Assembly: GCF_029892515.1 (NCBI RefSeq)
Contig: NZ_JARXVF010000006.1
Span: 62,001 to 126,000 of the forward strand
Direction: 5' to 3'
Length of the DNA: 64,000 nucleotides
Source of the DNA: Pseudaminobacter soli (ex Li et al. 2025)
GTDB taxonomy: Bacteria > Pseudomonadota > Alphaproteobacteria > Rhizobiales > Rhizobiaceae
The notes under the pieces are model-generated. The model saw nothing but the letters and a program-made list of their open reading frames with translations, searched no databases and was not told the origin of the DNA. Each line of letters starts with the position of its first letter. Position 1 is the stretch's first letter. Positions 7,932 through 17,181 of this stretch are shown one piece after another. The position numbers and the translations under genes are program-made.

Positions 7932-9076
7932 GAGACCTGTGCGCGGGTAGTTCTGGACGGCATGCCCTATCTCTGATTCCCTCAGTTCGAACAGGAATTG
8001 AGGGCAACGATGGCACGCCGCCGGATTGGTCAGGGAAGCTTTGGGTTTGGTGATTGTCGGGCGCGTTGCCATTCATCGTTGGACGATCTTTGCGGCCTCA
8101 TCGACTGGTCGCCCGTCGAACATCATCTGGCGGTGATTTCCTGCGCAGCCAAGGGCGAGCCGGCATGGCCGCTGCTGGCGCTACTCAAGGCAATGCTGCT
8201 TTCGGTCTGGCACGATCTGTCGGACGTGAAGCTGGCCGAAGCGCTGGATGACCGGGCCTCATTCCGACGATTCTGCGGGGATTTTCAGCCTCGGAGCCGA
8301 CGCCCGAACGCACGCCTTTGTCCGTTTTCGCAAGGCCCTCGTGGCGCATGACCTTGACCGGTCTCTTTTCCACGAGATCACCGGTCAGCTCAAATCCAAG
8401 GCAATCAAGGTCAAGACCGGCACCCTTGTCGACGCGACGATCATCGCATCGGCCAGCGAGGCAGACGGTGAGGCGCATTGGGTCAAACACAAGGGCAAGC
8501 CACCGGTTCATGGTTTCAAAGCTCACGTCGGCGCCGACGCCGATACGGCACTGGTGGAGGAGATTGCGATCACTCCGGCCAATGTCAACGACGGCAAGGC
8601 CGGCCTCGAGGCTGTGCCCGACAATCCCGGCGAGGTCTTTGCCGACAGTGCCTATCGGGGGCAGCATTTTGGCGATGCCGTGCGGGCCAAGGGTGGCACA
8701 CCACGTATCGTTGCTATCGGCATGTGGGGGCGCAACGAGGCCGAAACCCTCACGCGGCTCGAGGCCTGGAACCGACCGATCCATCGGGTTCGTGGCCGGA
8801 TCGAGAAAATCTTCGGAACCTGGAAGCGAAGCTACGGTCTTCGTCGCATGCGATGGCGAGGATTGGCCAAGGCTGCCGTCCAGGTCCGTCTCACCGCCGT
8901 CGCCTACAACCTCAAGCGCGGTCTGAGGATTGTCGCAGCGACGTGACAAACATCAAACCCAAAAGCCCGCCACGCTTCGGGCGAGGTCCGACCGCATCGT
9001 CCACGCCATAAAGCAGTACCGCGCTGCCGAAAAGGCCTCGAAATCAATGAGAAAGAACTACCCGCGCACAGGTCTC
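7932..9076 (+). mobile_element. IS5-family insertion sequence, 1145 bp
   Basis: The element is bounded by perfect 23-bp inverted repeats (7932-7954 and 9054-9076; outer bases GAGACCTGTGCGCGGGTAG) and flanked by ACCTAG on both sides. It carries one transposase gene in two frames. Intact ends and flanks indicate a single, fairly recent insertion with no later rearrangement at the boundaries. If excised, the reading frame would run through as WYLERFRFDGS into the EamA-like remnant, so the element interrupts an ORF. Confidence 0.85.
8010..8946 (+). pseudogene. IS5-family transposase, frame-disrupted
   Basis: The N-terminal part (8010 to about 8277: MARRRIGQGSFGFG ... LIDWSPVE, AWPLLALLKAMLL, DRASFRRFCG) and the C-terminal part (about 8312-8946: FVRFRKAL, VDATIIAS, GFKAHVGADAD, FADSAYRG, RIEKIFGTWKRSYGLRRM) are in different frames. 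The DDE residues are in VDAT, ADSAYRG and the RIEK helix. Between 8280 and 8311 the third frame encodes SASEPTPERT, the family's usual linker. Two indels are therefore likely rather than one programmed shift, and the transposase is probably inactive. Confidence 0.8.
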
Positions 9077-9082
9077 ACCTAG

Positions 9083-9482
9083 AGCGCTTCAGGTTTGACG
9101 GAAGCGTATCCGGCGTTTTTGCAGTAGTTGCCGGATTGGCCATGGCGCTTTGTCAGGTCTGCTACTTCCGGGCCGTTGCCGAAATCGGCGTGGCGCTGGC
9201 CACGCTCATCACGATCTGCTCCGCCCCGATCCTGGTCGGGCTGTTGGCTCCCTTGCTCCTTCGCGAGCGCATCACGTGGAATGTTGCCTTCGCGTTGTTC
9301 CTCGGCCTGATCGGGGCAGCCCTGCTGGTCGGTGCGCCGCCGGAAACCGGAAGCGCAACCGGCATTGCCTGGGCCTACGGCTCGGCAATCGCCTTTGCCT
9401 GTTTTGTCCTTTGCAGCCGGACCTTGGCCCATCACGACCCGGAAAAAATCATCGTCGTCGGCTTCGGCACCGGAGTGTGGCC
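9083..9482 (+). pseudogene. EamA/DMT-family transporter remnant
   Basis: A continuous frame reads from the IS flank: LERFRFDGSVSGVFAVVAGLAMALCQ, FRAVAEIGVALATLITICSAPI, LLLRERITW and LIGAALLVG. This is the middle of a drug/metabolite (EamA) exporter with its characteristic paired helices. After GFGTGVW the frame crosses into the antisense of the neighbouring permease gene and loses all similarity. Both N- and C-terminal halves are missing. The fragment was interrupted at its left end by the IS5 element. Confidence 0.7.
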
Positions 9483-9497
9483 CTCCCCCATGATCTT

Positions 9498-10331
9498 TCA
9501 ACTTGCCCGATTCCTAAGATTGCGACGCCAGCACCAGAGGTCACGACTGAGCACAGCCATCACCGTCAGGCTTATCAAGACCACCGAGATGGCGGCGATT
9601 GCCGGATCTACATTGTCGCGCAATCCATTCCACATCTGGCGTGGCAGAGTGACGACATTGAAACTGGTGACGAAGAGCGTCACCGAAATCTCTTCCCAGG
9701 ACAGGATGAAGGCAAAGAAGGCAGCAGAGGCGATACCGAACTTTGCGTTGGGTAGAACCACCCAGAAGATCGACTGCCACAAAGACGCGCCCAGCCCGCG
9801 CGCTGCCATGTCGATGCGGTTGTCGATGCGGTTGAGTGACACCATGAACGTAACGAGTGAAAACGGCACCGCTACCACCACATGAGCCAGGATCACTCCT
9901 CCGACGCTGTCGAATGCAACCCACGGCGCGATATCAACCATTCTCGTTTCGAAAAAGTAGAGGATGATTGCGGAGACAACGGGAGGCATCGCCATGGGAA
10001 GAAAGACGATCGCGGCGATTGCAGTCACGAGCCAATGGCGAACATACCAGAGCCCAAGCCCGAATAGTACCGCGAGGACGGTGGCAATCACTGCACTTGT
10101 CACGGCAATGCCGAGACTGAGCTTGATGCTGTTCAGCCACACCGGGTTTGTCACGAGCGCCTCGTAGTGGCGCAGCGACCAATTACCGTTCGGCATCGAG
10201 AGATAGCGCTCGCCAGTGAAGGATACCGGAACGATTGCCACCAGCGGCGACAATAGGAAGATAACCGTCGCGAAGGCCATGACCGCGCTGACCAGCCCCG
10301 GCCTATCCGTTGACTTTGTTGGTAGAGGCAT
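9498..10331 (-). CDS. ABC transporter permease, PotC type
   Basis: An inner-membrane permease of 277 residues with six hydrophobic segments and the EAA loop MAARGLGASLWQSIFWVVLPNAKFG around residues 180-205, which contacts the ATPase. It is the last gene of a leftward operon, 3 bp behind the PotB-type partner. The first helix is followed by a periplasmic stretch and NPVWLNSIKLSLGI, typical of the PotC/PotI group. It imports an unknown small polyamine-like or organic substrate together with the three genes upstream. Its 3' end abuts the EamA remnant but the C-terminus looks complete. Confidence 0.88.
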   Translation of the reverse strand: MPLPTKSTDRPGLVSAVMAFATVIFLLSPLVAIVPVSFTGERYLSMPNGNWSLRHYEALVTNPVWLNSIKLSLGIAVTSAVIATVLAVLFGLGLWYVRHWLVTAIAAIVFLPMAMPPVVSAIILYFFETRMVDIAPWVAFDSVGGVILAHVVVAVPFSLVTFMVSLNRIDNRIDMAARGLGASLWQSIFWVVLPNAKFGIASAAFFAFILSWEEISVTLFVTSFNVVTLPRQMWNGLRDNVDPAIAAISVVLISLTVMAVLSRDLWCWRRNLRNRAS

Positions 10332-10334
10332 TGG

Positions 10335-11165
10335 TCATCTTCCTACAAGCTTGTCGATCCGCATGGCTTTTCGGAGCCCCAGGCCGAGCACGGAAATGAA
10401 AATGAGCAGGACCATGCTCATGGCGGCGGCAAGTCCCCAATTCACAGTCTGGAACAGTTGCAGGTAGATGAATTCCGCCACCATCACACTGCGCCCACCG
10501 CCGAGTATGGCCGGCGTGATGAAGAACCCAAGCGCGAATACGAACACGATAATTGCCGCGCCCACGACACCCGTCATGGCCATGGGCAGGGTCACCTGCC
10601 AGAAGATGCGCATACGGCCTGCACCGAGACCGCTTGCAGCCTGGAGGATGCGCACGTCGATCTGCCTGAGAGCGGAAGCAATCGGGAAGACGGCAAACGG
10701 AATGAGGAAATGCACCATTCCGATGATGGTACCGAACTCATTGCGCACCAATGCCAGCGGCTCGTCGATCAGACCAAGATCCGCCAACCCTTCATTTACC
10801 AAGCCATTGCTGCGCAACAGAATGAGCCAGCCGAATGCCCTGATCAGTACCGATATCCAGAACGGGATCAGCACGCAGTATTCGATCAGCCGCTGCCGCC
10901 AAAGCGGCCCGAACACCCAATTGTAAGCAACTGCATAGCCCAGTGTCACGGACACTGCGGTCGCGACGATACCGATCCGCATTGTCCGCAACAGCACGCC
11001 CAATACTGTCGGGTCGCCGAGAACCCGCCCGTACTGGGCGAAGCCGGGTTGAGGGTCCGTCACACTCCATCCCGCCACCATAAGAAATGGCATCACATAG
11101 GTGACGGCGAGAAAGAGGGGCAGAGGCGCCAGCAAAATCCAGTAGACCCTTGATGGCCAGACCAT
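10335..11165 (-). CDS. ABC transporter permease, PotB type
   Basis: A six-helix permease of the spermidine/putrescine class, 276 residues from ATG 11165. The longer frame to 11273 overlaps the binding-protein gene and adds non-hydrophobic sequence, so it was rejected. The EAA loop is QAASGLGAGRMRIFWQVTLPMAM. The first helix (YWILLAPLPLFLAVTYVMPFLMV) starts seven residues in, as usual for PotB. It pairs with the following gene to form the membrane channel. Confidence 0.87.
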   Translation of the reverse strand: MVWPSRVYWILLAPLPLFLAVTYVMPFLMVAGWSVTDPQPGFAQYGRVLGDPTVLGVLLRTMRIGIVATAVSVTLGYAVAYNWVFGPLWRQRLIEYCVLIPFWISVLIRAFGWLILLRSNGLVNEGLADLGLIDEPLALVRNEFGTIIGMVHFLIPFAVFPIASALRQIDVRILQAASGLGAGRMRIFWQVTLPMAMTGVVGAAIIVFVFALGFFITPAILGGGRSVMVAEFIYLQLFQTVNWGLAAAMSMVLLIFISVLGLGLRKAMRIDKLVGR

Positions 11166-11212
11166 GTCGATATCCGCTGCTTTTCTAAAAACGTGTGAGC
11201 CGATCCAGGTTT

Positions 11213-12322
11213 CTAACTCGAAACGACCTCGAGGTATTTTTCGAGGGCAGACGAATAGTTGTCGGCATACCATTCAACGTCGAGGAAGACCTGTTTGCTG
11301 CTGGCTTCTGGGGATACGCAGTTCAGGTGTCTCTGCTCCTCCGGAATCAATGCATCGGCCTCCGGGTTGGCCGGGCCGTTACCCATGAACTCGAACAGCT
11401 TCACCTGACTGACCGGATCCTGGCTCTGTGCGATGAAGCGCATCGCGGTGTCTCGCCCCGCCGGATTGCCCTTGGGGGTGACAAACGTGTCTAGGGTGAG
11501 GAAGCCGCCGTCGTAACTCCACTTCACACGGTCCTTTGTATCGCGGCCAAGTAGAATTGCTCGGGTATTCCACAGATAGCCCATGGCAGCTTCGCCTTCA
11601 GTCAGCAGTTGCTGGCTCTCGGCGCCGGATCCCCAGAAGCTGATAATATGCGGCTTCAACGCTTCGATTTTCGCGAGCGCACGCGGAATATCCAGAGGAT
11701 AGAGCTCTTCCGGCATTACGCCGTCAGCTAGCAAAGCCGCTTCCAGCATACCGTTCATCCACTTGTACATCGTACGCTTTCCGGGGAACTTCTCCACGTT
11801 CCAGAAGTCCGACGGAGAAGTTGGCCCCTCCTCACCAAAGCGTCGTGAATCATAGGCCAGGACAAAGCTGTAATAGCAATCCGGAACGCCGAACTCGTAA
11901 TCCAATCCCGGACGAATCTTCGTGCGGTCGACGACATCATAGTCGATCGGCTCCAGCGCGCCCTGTCGCCCGAAGGACACACAAAGATTGGCGTCCGTAT
12001 CGAGCACGTCCCAGATGATCTTCCCGCTGGTGATCTGCGCCTTCAAGGCGCCCTCGGTTGGTCCGCTGCCATCGATTTCGACCGGAATGCCTGTTGCCCG
12101 GGTGAACGGTTCTCCGAACGCCTTTTGAAAGCCCTCGATCGCGTCGCCACCCCAATTGGCCAGGACCAACCGGCCCGCAGCAAAGGCAAGGTCGGCGCGG
12201 AGCGCCGCCGGCAAGCCCAACAAGAGTGCGGCCCCCTTTACGAAGCTGCGCCGATCGAGTTTGCCCGCCACGGCGCGACGCGTAAGTATGTCGAGACAAT
12301 CCTGCTTGAAATGATTGGTCAT
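11213..12322 (-). CDS. Tat-exported ABC substrate-binding protein, PotD type
   Basis: A 369-residue periplasmic binding protein with a twin-arginine signal (DRRSFVKGAALLLG, residues 23-36), followed by a hydrophobic stretch and RADLAFAAGRL. The mature part has the family-1 solute-binding pattern: LVLANWGGDAIEGFQKAFGEPF, then TGIPVEIDG and DVLDTDANL. The start has a strong ribosome site (AAGGAGAGGAG). It lies between the ATPase gene and the permeases. The ligand cannot be read from the sequence; classical spermidine residues are not evident. Confidence 0.88.
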   Translation of the reverse strand: MTNHFKQDCLDILTRRAVAGKLDRRSFVKGAALLLGLPAALRADLAFAAGRLVLANWGGDAIEGFQKAFGEPFTRATGIPVEIDGSGPTEGALKAQITSGKIIWDVLDTDANLCVSFGRQGALEPIDYDVVDRTKIRPGLDYEFGVPDCYYSFVLAYDSRRFGEEGPTSPSDFWNVEKFPGKRTMYKWMNGMLEAALLADGVMPEELYPLDIPRALAKIEALKPHIISFWGSGAESQQLLTEGEAAMGYLWNTRAILLGRDTKDRVKWSYDGGFLTLDTFVTPKGNPAGRDTAMRFIAQSQDPVSQVKLFEFMGNGPANPEADALIPEEQRHLNCVSPEASSKQVFLDVEWYADNYSSALEKYLEVVSS

Positions 12323-12342
12323 GTTCTCTCCTCTCCTTATTT

Positions 12343-13446
12343 TCAGCTTGTTGGGCGCTCATCGGAGAGGATGAAACCTCTCGCGATCGGCCAACTCACT
12401 GTGACCTGTGCCCCCAGTTCCGACCCGGATGCCTCCGACGGATCCTTTATGGACAGCTGAATGCGTTGGCCCGTGGGCAAAGCCACCTGCAACGCCACCT
12501 GTGGGCCGTTGTAGCTTCGGTCCACGATCATCCCGGTCACGGCGTTTTCGTCCCCGGCCGGGGGACCGATGTGAAGGTGCTCGGGGCGGACAGCGAGCAA
12601 GGCATCCTCAGCAGCGATAGCTGTGGGAGCAAAAGGCGCGCTAAGGGCGCTCTCGCCCAGACGACCGACTATCCGATTGCCTATAGAGCGACATTCTGTC
12701 AGTGGCAGCAGATTGATACGTCCGAGAAACTCCGCCACGAAGCGATTGGCGGGTTGCGTGTAGATCGTCCTGGGATCTGACACTTGCATCAGTCGGCCAT
12801 GGTCGAAAATCGCTATGCGATCGGAGAGCGACAGCGCTTCGGACTGATCGTGGGTGACGAGGACGAAGGTCGTACCGGTTTCCAGGTGAATGCGTTTCAT
12901 CTCGGCCTGCAGGCCTTCACGCAGATTCTTGTCCAACGCCGAAAAGGGCTCGTCGAGCAGCAGAACACCCGGTTCAAACACCAGGGCGCGTGCGAGGGCG
13001 ACACGCTGCTGCTGGCCGCCGGAGAGTTGTTGCGGTTTCTTGTCTGCGTGCCTGTCAAGGCCCACACGCTCGAGTATCTCCCCCACCCGGTGCGTGATCT
13101 GATCGTCCTTCATCTTCCGGACACGGAGCGGAAATGCGACGTTGTCGCGGACCGAAAAATGCGGAAATAGCGCATAACCTTGAAAGACCATGCCAAAGTT
13201 GCGGCGGTCGGCGGGCCGGTTGGTGATGTCGATACCATCTTCCTCAAGACGACCGTGGGTGGGTGCCAGAAACCCGGCGAGTGTCATAAGGAATGTCGTC
13301 TTGCCCGAACCGGAAGGGCCGAGAAGGGTAAGAAACTCTCCCGCCCTTATCGTCAGATCCATTTCTTGAAGTGCTCGGAAATGTCCGAAGGACTTACCAA
13401 GGCCGATAGCCCTGAGCTCCGAAGCGTGTCGACACTGCTGATTCAC
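12343..13446 (-). CDS. ABC transporter ATPase, PotA type
   Basis: A 367-residue ATPase with Walker A GPSGSGKTT near residue 50, Q-loop GMVFQGYALFPH, signature [15 protein letters not shown], Walker B VLLLDEPFSALD and switch His in VTHDQSEAL. A TOBE-type C-terminal domain of about 100 residues follows. GTG 13446 follows a GGGGGAGGG ribosome site; the frame upstream to 13611 lacks conserved sequence. It energises the permease pair in this operon. Confidence 0.9.
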   Translation of the reverse strand: MNQQCRHASELRAIGLGKSFGHFRALQEMDLTIRAGEFLTLLGPSGSGKTTFLMTLAGFLAPTHGRLEEDGIDITNRPADRRNFGMVFQGYALFPHFSVRDNVAFPLRVRKMKDDQITHRVGEILERVGLDRHADKKPQQLSGGQQQRVALARALVFEPGVLLLDEPFSALDKNLREGLQAEMKRIHLETGTTFVLVTHDQSEALSLSDRIAIFDHGRLMQVSDPRTIYTQPANRFVAEFLGRINLLPLTECRSIGNRIVGRLGESALSAPFAPTAIAAEDALLAVRPEHLHIGPPAGDENAVTGMIVDRSYNGPQVALQVALPTGQRIQLSIKDPSEASGSELGAQVTVSWPIARGFILSDERPTS

Positions 13447-13617
13447 TAACCCTCCCCCGGCGGTCGAAGTGGACCCCCATTGTCTTGAACGTTTGTTCGT
13501 CCAGATCCGCCACCGCTTATCTCGCGGCTGGTATGTTGGATTGGCCGATGTGTAATGGGGCTGCGAACAAAAACGCCGGCGCGGGCTGCTCGACGATCGA
13601 ACCCAGAGCACCCTGGC

Positions 13618-14277
13618 TCAACCGCGCCCCAAAGCTCCCGCCTCTTGCGCTTTTCTCGCGATTACTGCCTCCTCCAGCATTTCGATCCTGTCCTGTCCCC
13701 AGAAGAGCTCACCTTCAAAGACGTAGGAGGGCGATCCGAAAACGCCGTCCTCGATTGCCCGGAACGTATTGCTTCTAAATTGTTCTTTAATGTCGTCGCC
13801 CTGGGCGCGGGCAATGAGGCGATCGGAGTCGAAACCGTTTGCCTCGGCGATGTTCCCGACGGTCGAGGCGTCGCAAATGTCTTGTTCCTCCGCCCAGAGC
13901 GCTTTCATGAAGGCGTTCGCAAGCAGACCCGCATTGTCGCATTCCCGCATGGCGGCGATCACACAACAAGAGGCCAGTGCGGCATCCTCGCTGTCGACGA
14001 ATTTCGGCTCGATGTTGCACGTCATGCCGAGCCGGCTACGCCATCGCTCCAACTCGGTGATGCGGTATCGCTGCCGCTCCGGTGCGCGTTGGGAAAGTAG
14101 GACACCGCCCGTACGGGCGTAAACCTCCGGAAGATTCAATGGAACGTATTCGATCTCAATATCGTGCCGCTGGCTAAGACTTTCGAGACGAGGGCCTCCT
14201 AAATAGGCCCAATCCGACAGTATCCAGAAATAGTAGACGATCTTCGCAGATCGCCTATGCAAGCTGTGCGGCTGCAT
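13618..14277 (-). CDS. 2-hydroxychromene-2-carboxylate isomerase family protein
   Basis: A 219-residue thioredoxin-fold protein of the HCCA isomerase / kappa-class GST (DsbA-like) group. It opens with IVYYFWILSDWAYLG, where the family's catalytic Ser falls in SDWAYL. It ends with GVFGSPSYVFEGELFWGQDRIEML, containing the cis-Pro loop and the FWGQDR signature. Relatives isomerise aromatic side-chain intermediates with glutathione, for example in naphthalene degradation. A clear AGGAGG precedes the ATG. Being in one operon with a class II aldolase and an importer, it probably acts on an imported compound. Confidence 0.85.
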   Translation of the reverse strand: MQPHSLHRRSAKIVYYFWILSDWAYLGGPRLESLSQRHDIEIEYVPLNLPEVYARTGGVLLSQRAPERQRYRITELERWRSRLGMTCNIEPKFVDSEDAALASCCVIAAMRECDNAGLLANAFMKALWAEEQDICDASTVGNIAEANGFDSDRLIARAQGDDIKEQFRSNTFRAIEDGVFGSPSYVFEGELFWGQDRIEMLEEAVIARKAQEAGALGRG

Positions 14278-14463
14278 GCGTTTTCCTCCTCGCTAAAGCA
14301 CGGATACGGTTGGGAAATTTGTTTGTAGACACAGTGCGTGCCAAAACAATAAGGCCGGCCACGCAGGACTGCCGCGAGGCCAACATGATCTTTCCCACCG
14401 CAAGCAAGCACTGCGGAACGCTGCAGCACCTGCCCTGAGCGTATGAATTCTATCTCACGTTGC

Positions 14464-15255
14464 TCAGTCCAGAACGTCCGGCTCTTGTTCTACAATCAAG
14501 TCAGCCATGACCTTGAAACTGTGTCGCGCCATGCTGGCGTTACCGAACTGGCGATGAGCGATAGCGGCTTCATCATCCGGCATGATACGGGGCGTGCCCG
14601 CGGCTTCGGCCAAAAGCTGCATCTGCGCGGCCCGATCCATGGTGATGAACCACCACGCAGCTTCCTCGACCGAACCTCCCACCGTCAGAAAGCCGTGATG
14701 AAGCAAGATCGCCGCTCGGCACGAGCCCAGTCTGGCAGCTATCAGGTCCATCTCCGCCCTTTCAACGAGCAGCCCGTTGTATTCCTGGTACACGATGTGA
14801 TCGTTCCAGAAGGCACAGGATTCCTGGATGATGGGATCAAGTGGACGCCCCAGTGACGCCCAGGCCCGTCCATGGATCGAGTGAGCATGGGCAGCGGCGA
14901 CGACGTCAGCGCGTGCGTCATGGATCGCAGAGTGGATCGTGAAGGCAGCCTTATTGGTTTTGCGGGTGCCTTCAACAATTCTGCCGCGGCTGTCGATCAG
15001 AAGAAGGTCACTCACCTTCATCCTCGAGAAGTGCACCCCAAAGGGATTCACCCAAAAGTGATCATGGAGTTCAGGGTCGCGAGCACTGATGTGACCGGCA
15101 ATACCTTCGTCAAAATTCAGCCGCCCGAAAATCCGGAACGCGATGGCAAGTTGCTGTTTGCGATGCAACCTTTCGTCGGGCCCTGAAGCATTGGCCTGGG
15201 GTAGTTCGTCGAGTTCATCTAGCCCATCATCGATCTGTTCAGATTGTAGCGCCAT
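14464..15255 (-). CDS. Class II aldolase/adducin family protein
   Basis: A zinc-dependent aldolase-fold protein of 263 residues. Motifs are GHISARDPE, FWVNPFGVHFSRM, AAFTIHSAIH, AHAHSIHGRAWASLG (metal-binding His pair) and ILLHHGFLTVG. ATG 15255 with GGGAGG seven bases upstream is preferred over the ORF start at 15336. Members include fuculose-phosphate aldolases, ribulose-phosphate epimerases and decarboxylases of hydroxy acids, so the reaction is open. It is the first gene of the leftward operon and divergent from the XRE-cupin regulator. Confidence 0.86.
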   Translation of the reverse strand: MALQSEQIDDGLDELDELPQANASGPDERLHRKQQLAIAFRIFGRLNFDEGIAGHISARDPELHDHFWVNPFGVHFSRMKVSDLLLIDSRGRIVEGTRKTNKAAFTIHSAIHDARADVVAAAHAHSIHGRAWASLGRPLDPIIQESCAFWNDHIVYQEYNGLLVERAEMDLIAARLGSCRAAILLHHGFLTVGGSVEEAAWWFITMDRAAQMQLLAEAAGTPRIMPDDEAAIAHRQFGNASMARHSFKVMADLIVEQEPDVLD

Positions 15256-15316
15256 GAGGTCCTCCCAAAAGAAGCTCACGGAAGTAAACGCGAGTGAGTA
15301 ACGCCCGTCAATAGCT

Positions 15317-15347
15317 TTGGCAAATTTTTTTGCCACATTGGCAAATT
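15317..15347. promoter_or_regulatory. Repeated operator-like motif in divergent promoter
   Basis: TTGGCAAATT occurs at 15317-15326 and again at 15338-15347, exactly 21 bp (two helical turns) apart. A reversed half TTGCCA lies at 15330-15335. The array sits between the aldolase operon and the XRE-cupin gene. It is a good candidate binding site for that regulator. Confidence 0.45.
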
Positions 15348-15423
15348 CCTGCCTTTGGGCCTTGGCGCGTCCCCAAAAGGTGATACACGTCCCACGCTAG
15401 CAATCAGATGTAGAATCGCCTGC

Positions 15424-16005
15424 ATGAGCAAAACTCCTGAACACTCTGACGCCTGGATCGGGCCGCGGCTGCGAGATTTCCGCAAAAAATCCGGCATGAC
15501 GCTTGAAGCCGCGGCTGATCGGGTAGGCTTGTCACCCTCGTTTCTTTCACGATTGGAAAAAGGGGAACGTCAGCCTTCTGTCGGTGTTTTGCTTGAACTG
15601 GCGCGCGTGTACAGGACAAGCATTGGCGAACTGGTGGGAGAAATCGTCGACCGCGAGTTCCACATAGTCAAATCGGGCGAAGGCCGAAAATTCAGCAACG
15701 AAGATGGCCAGTGCACCGCGCTAAGCGGCCTCGGATCGACGGCTGCTCTCGAAGCCGTCAAGCTGCTCCTTCCACCAGGACGAAAGAAATTGCGACAGGC
15801 GAACCGACGCGCGGCCCACCACCAGGGGGAAGAGTGGCTTTATGTTTTGCAGGGAAGCATCGAATTCGAGATCGGAGAAGAACAAATAAGTCTCGAAGTG
15901 GGAGATGCCCTGCATTTCAATTCACGCCAGCCGCACCGTATGGCAAATGCAGGTCCCGATGAGGCATGTGTATTAATTGTTTCAGGTCCTGCAAAGGAAA
16001 TTTGA
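15424..16005 (+). CDS. XRE-cupin transcriptional regulator
   Basis: A 193-residue regulator with a helix-turn-helix at about residues 15-70 (LRDFRKKSGMTLEAAADRVGLSPSFLSRLEKGERQPSV) and a C-terminal cupin (HHQGEEWLYVLQGSIEFEIG, then VGDALHFNSRQPHRMAN) that binds a small ligand. PuuR-like members of this family control amine or amino-acid catabolic operons. ATG 15424 is chosen because the upstream codons precede the HTH without conservation. It is divergent from the aldolase/ABC operon, which it most likely controls. Confidence 0.9.
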   Translation: MSKTPEHSDAWIGPRLRDFRKKSGMTLEAAADRVGLSPSFLSRLEKGERQPSVGVLLELARVYRTSIGELVGEIVDREFHIVKSGEGRKFSNEDGQCTALSGLGSTAALEAVKLLLPPGRKKLRQANRRAAHHQGEEWLYVLQGSIEFEIGEEQISLEVGDALHFNSRQPHRMANAGPDEACVLIVSGPAKEI

Positions 16006-16628
16006 CGTCACGGCGAATTTTAGGCACGCCGTCGCGGATGGGTCGTTTGCCACAATATCAGCAATGCTGCGAGCCTGAGTTTCAGCGACAAGCTTCGCTT
16101 TGTACCCGGTGATGTTGAAGGGCGCGCTCAAGACATCACGATAGCCGAGTGTTCCGAGTTGACTGCCGGATGCGTCCTATCCACCACCACATGGTGGTAG
16201 CAGCCTACTCATGTCCTTCGGTTCAGGCAGGCCCAACTTTGTGCCCGTGACAACTATGGTGTCGGAGCAATCGAGTTCCTTGCCTTGAGCTCGATCACGG
16301 GCAGGCAGACAACGCATCCGAAGCGGAAAATGGAGGCGCCCAGGAGGCAGATCAACTCGCGGCTGTAGATATAGCGAGCACCTTATTCCGCGCGTGGCTG
16401 AGCTGCAGATCCGGATCGGGGAAAACGAGTGTGCCGGCTTGCAGCACCGCGAAGGCAGGATTTGCCGACCGAGCCAGCAATCCGGCCTAGTACTGTCGTC
16501 AAATCCGGCGCTTCAAATCCATTGGGCTGACGCCGAGCGTTCCTGTGCGATTGCGCTGCCGGAGATTGGGTAGTTCCCGCCGTCGGCCGCACGAAAGGAA
16601 AGAAGTATCGACTCGACGCCACGTGCCC
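16006..16628. other. Gene-poor stretch with unassigned remnants
   Basis: No intact gene. A leftward frame at about 16135-16005 reads DVLSAPFNITGYKAKLV, then ETQARSIADIVANDP, which looks like real protein sequence but is not assigned and has no start or stop context. The remainder shows no convincing coding signal. It resembles a junkyard between the aldolase locus and the lysine-type catabolic remnants. Confidence 0.4.
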
Positions 16629-16758
16629 GCAGACAAGATTAGGCAAGGCTCCTATGTCGAGATCGTCGGCCCCCATCAGTCGGCCGAGGAACTCGCCAAG
16701 GACGCCGGGACCGTCAACTACGAGATCCTAACGAGCCTGGGATCACGCTACCGGCGCT
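16629..16758 (+). pseudogene. C-terminal fragment of alanine racemase
   Basis: About 42 codons encode DKIRQGSYVEIVGPH, SAEELAKDAGTVNYEIL and TSLGSRYRR. This is the conserved C-terminal end of fold-type III alanine/amino-acid racemases (GTxxYEILTxLxxRY). The remaining roughly 330 residues are absent. It lies at the edge of the lysine/pipecolate-type remnants, where an amino-acid racemase would make sense. Confidence 0.7.
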
Positions 16759-16821
16759 CACAACGATCCTCCACACACCGAGCGGAGGTCGATTATCCGG
16801 CTCCCCGGCGAGCCTGCATAG

Positions 16822-16915
16822 GATCTACAACGAGGTGCGCCCACATGGCGCAATCGGACACAAGGTACCGATCTCGCTGATCAATCCCGATGGCGCCATC
16901 AGCCCGCCCTCGTGA
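16822..16915 (+). mobile_element. IS3-family transposase C-terminal remnant
   Basis: The frame reads IYNEVRPHGAIGHKVPISLI, NPDGAISPPS and a stop. This matches the integrase-core tail (YNxxRPHGAIG) of IS3-family OrfB proteins. The rest of the transposase and its ends are not present. The following bases to about 17180 look like IS-flanking, non-coding sequence. Confidence 0.65.
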
Positions 16916-17181
16916 ACAGCCGGGAAACCCCACCTTCCGGCGGTCCAAAGAATGGTATCGGATCAGAGGGGCATCCGCTTCATCAGTTCCCAGCGGACAT
17001 AAACACCCGCCTGAGAACGAACCGTGCTTCGGGCGTGCGTCTGCTTTGAGCGTTGCGCGGCTTTGCTGCGGCTATCAGCCTTTCAAGATGGGCGTTGGGG
17101 ACGAGCGTTACTGCCATTTGTCTTCCATTTGGGAAGTCCAGGACCGTCAATTATTATGACGGCCCAGCAGGAGAAGCTCTT

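Noticed and set aside
8260-8312. Programmed ribosomal frameshift in the IS5 transposase
   Set aside because: No slippery heptamer is seen and the expected linker is in a third frame, which points to two mutations rather than a programmed shift.
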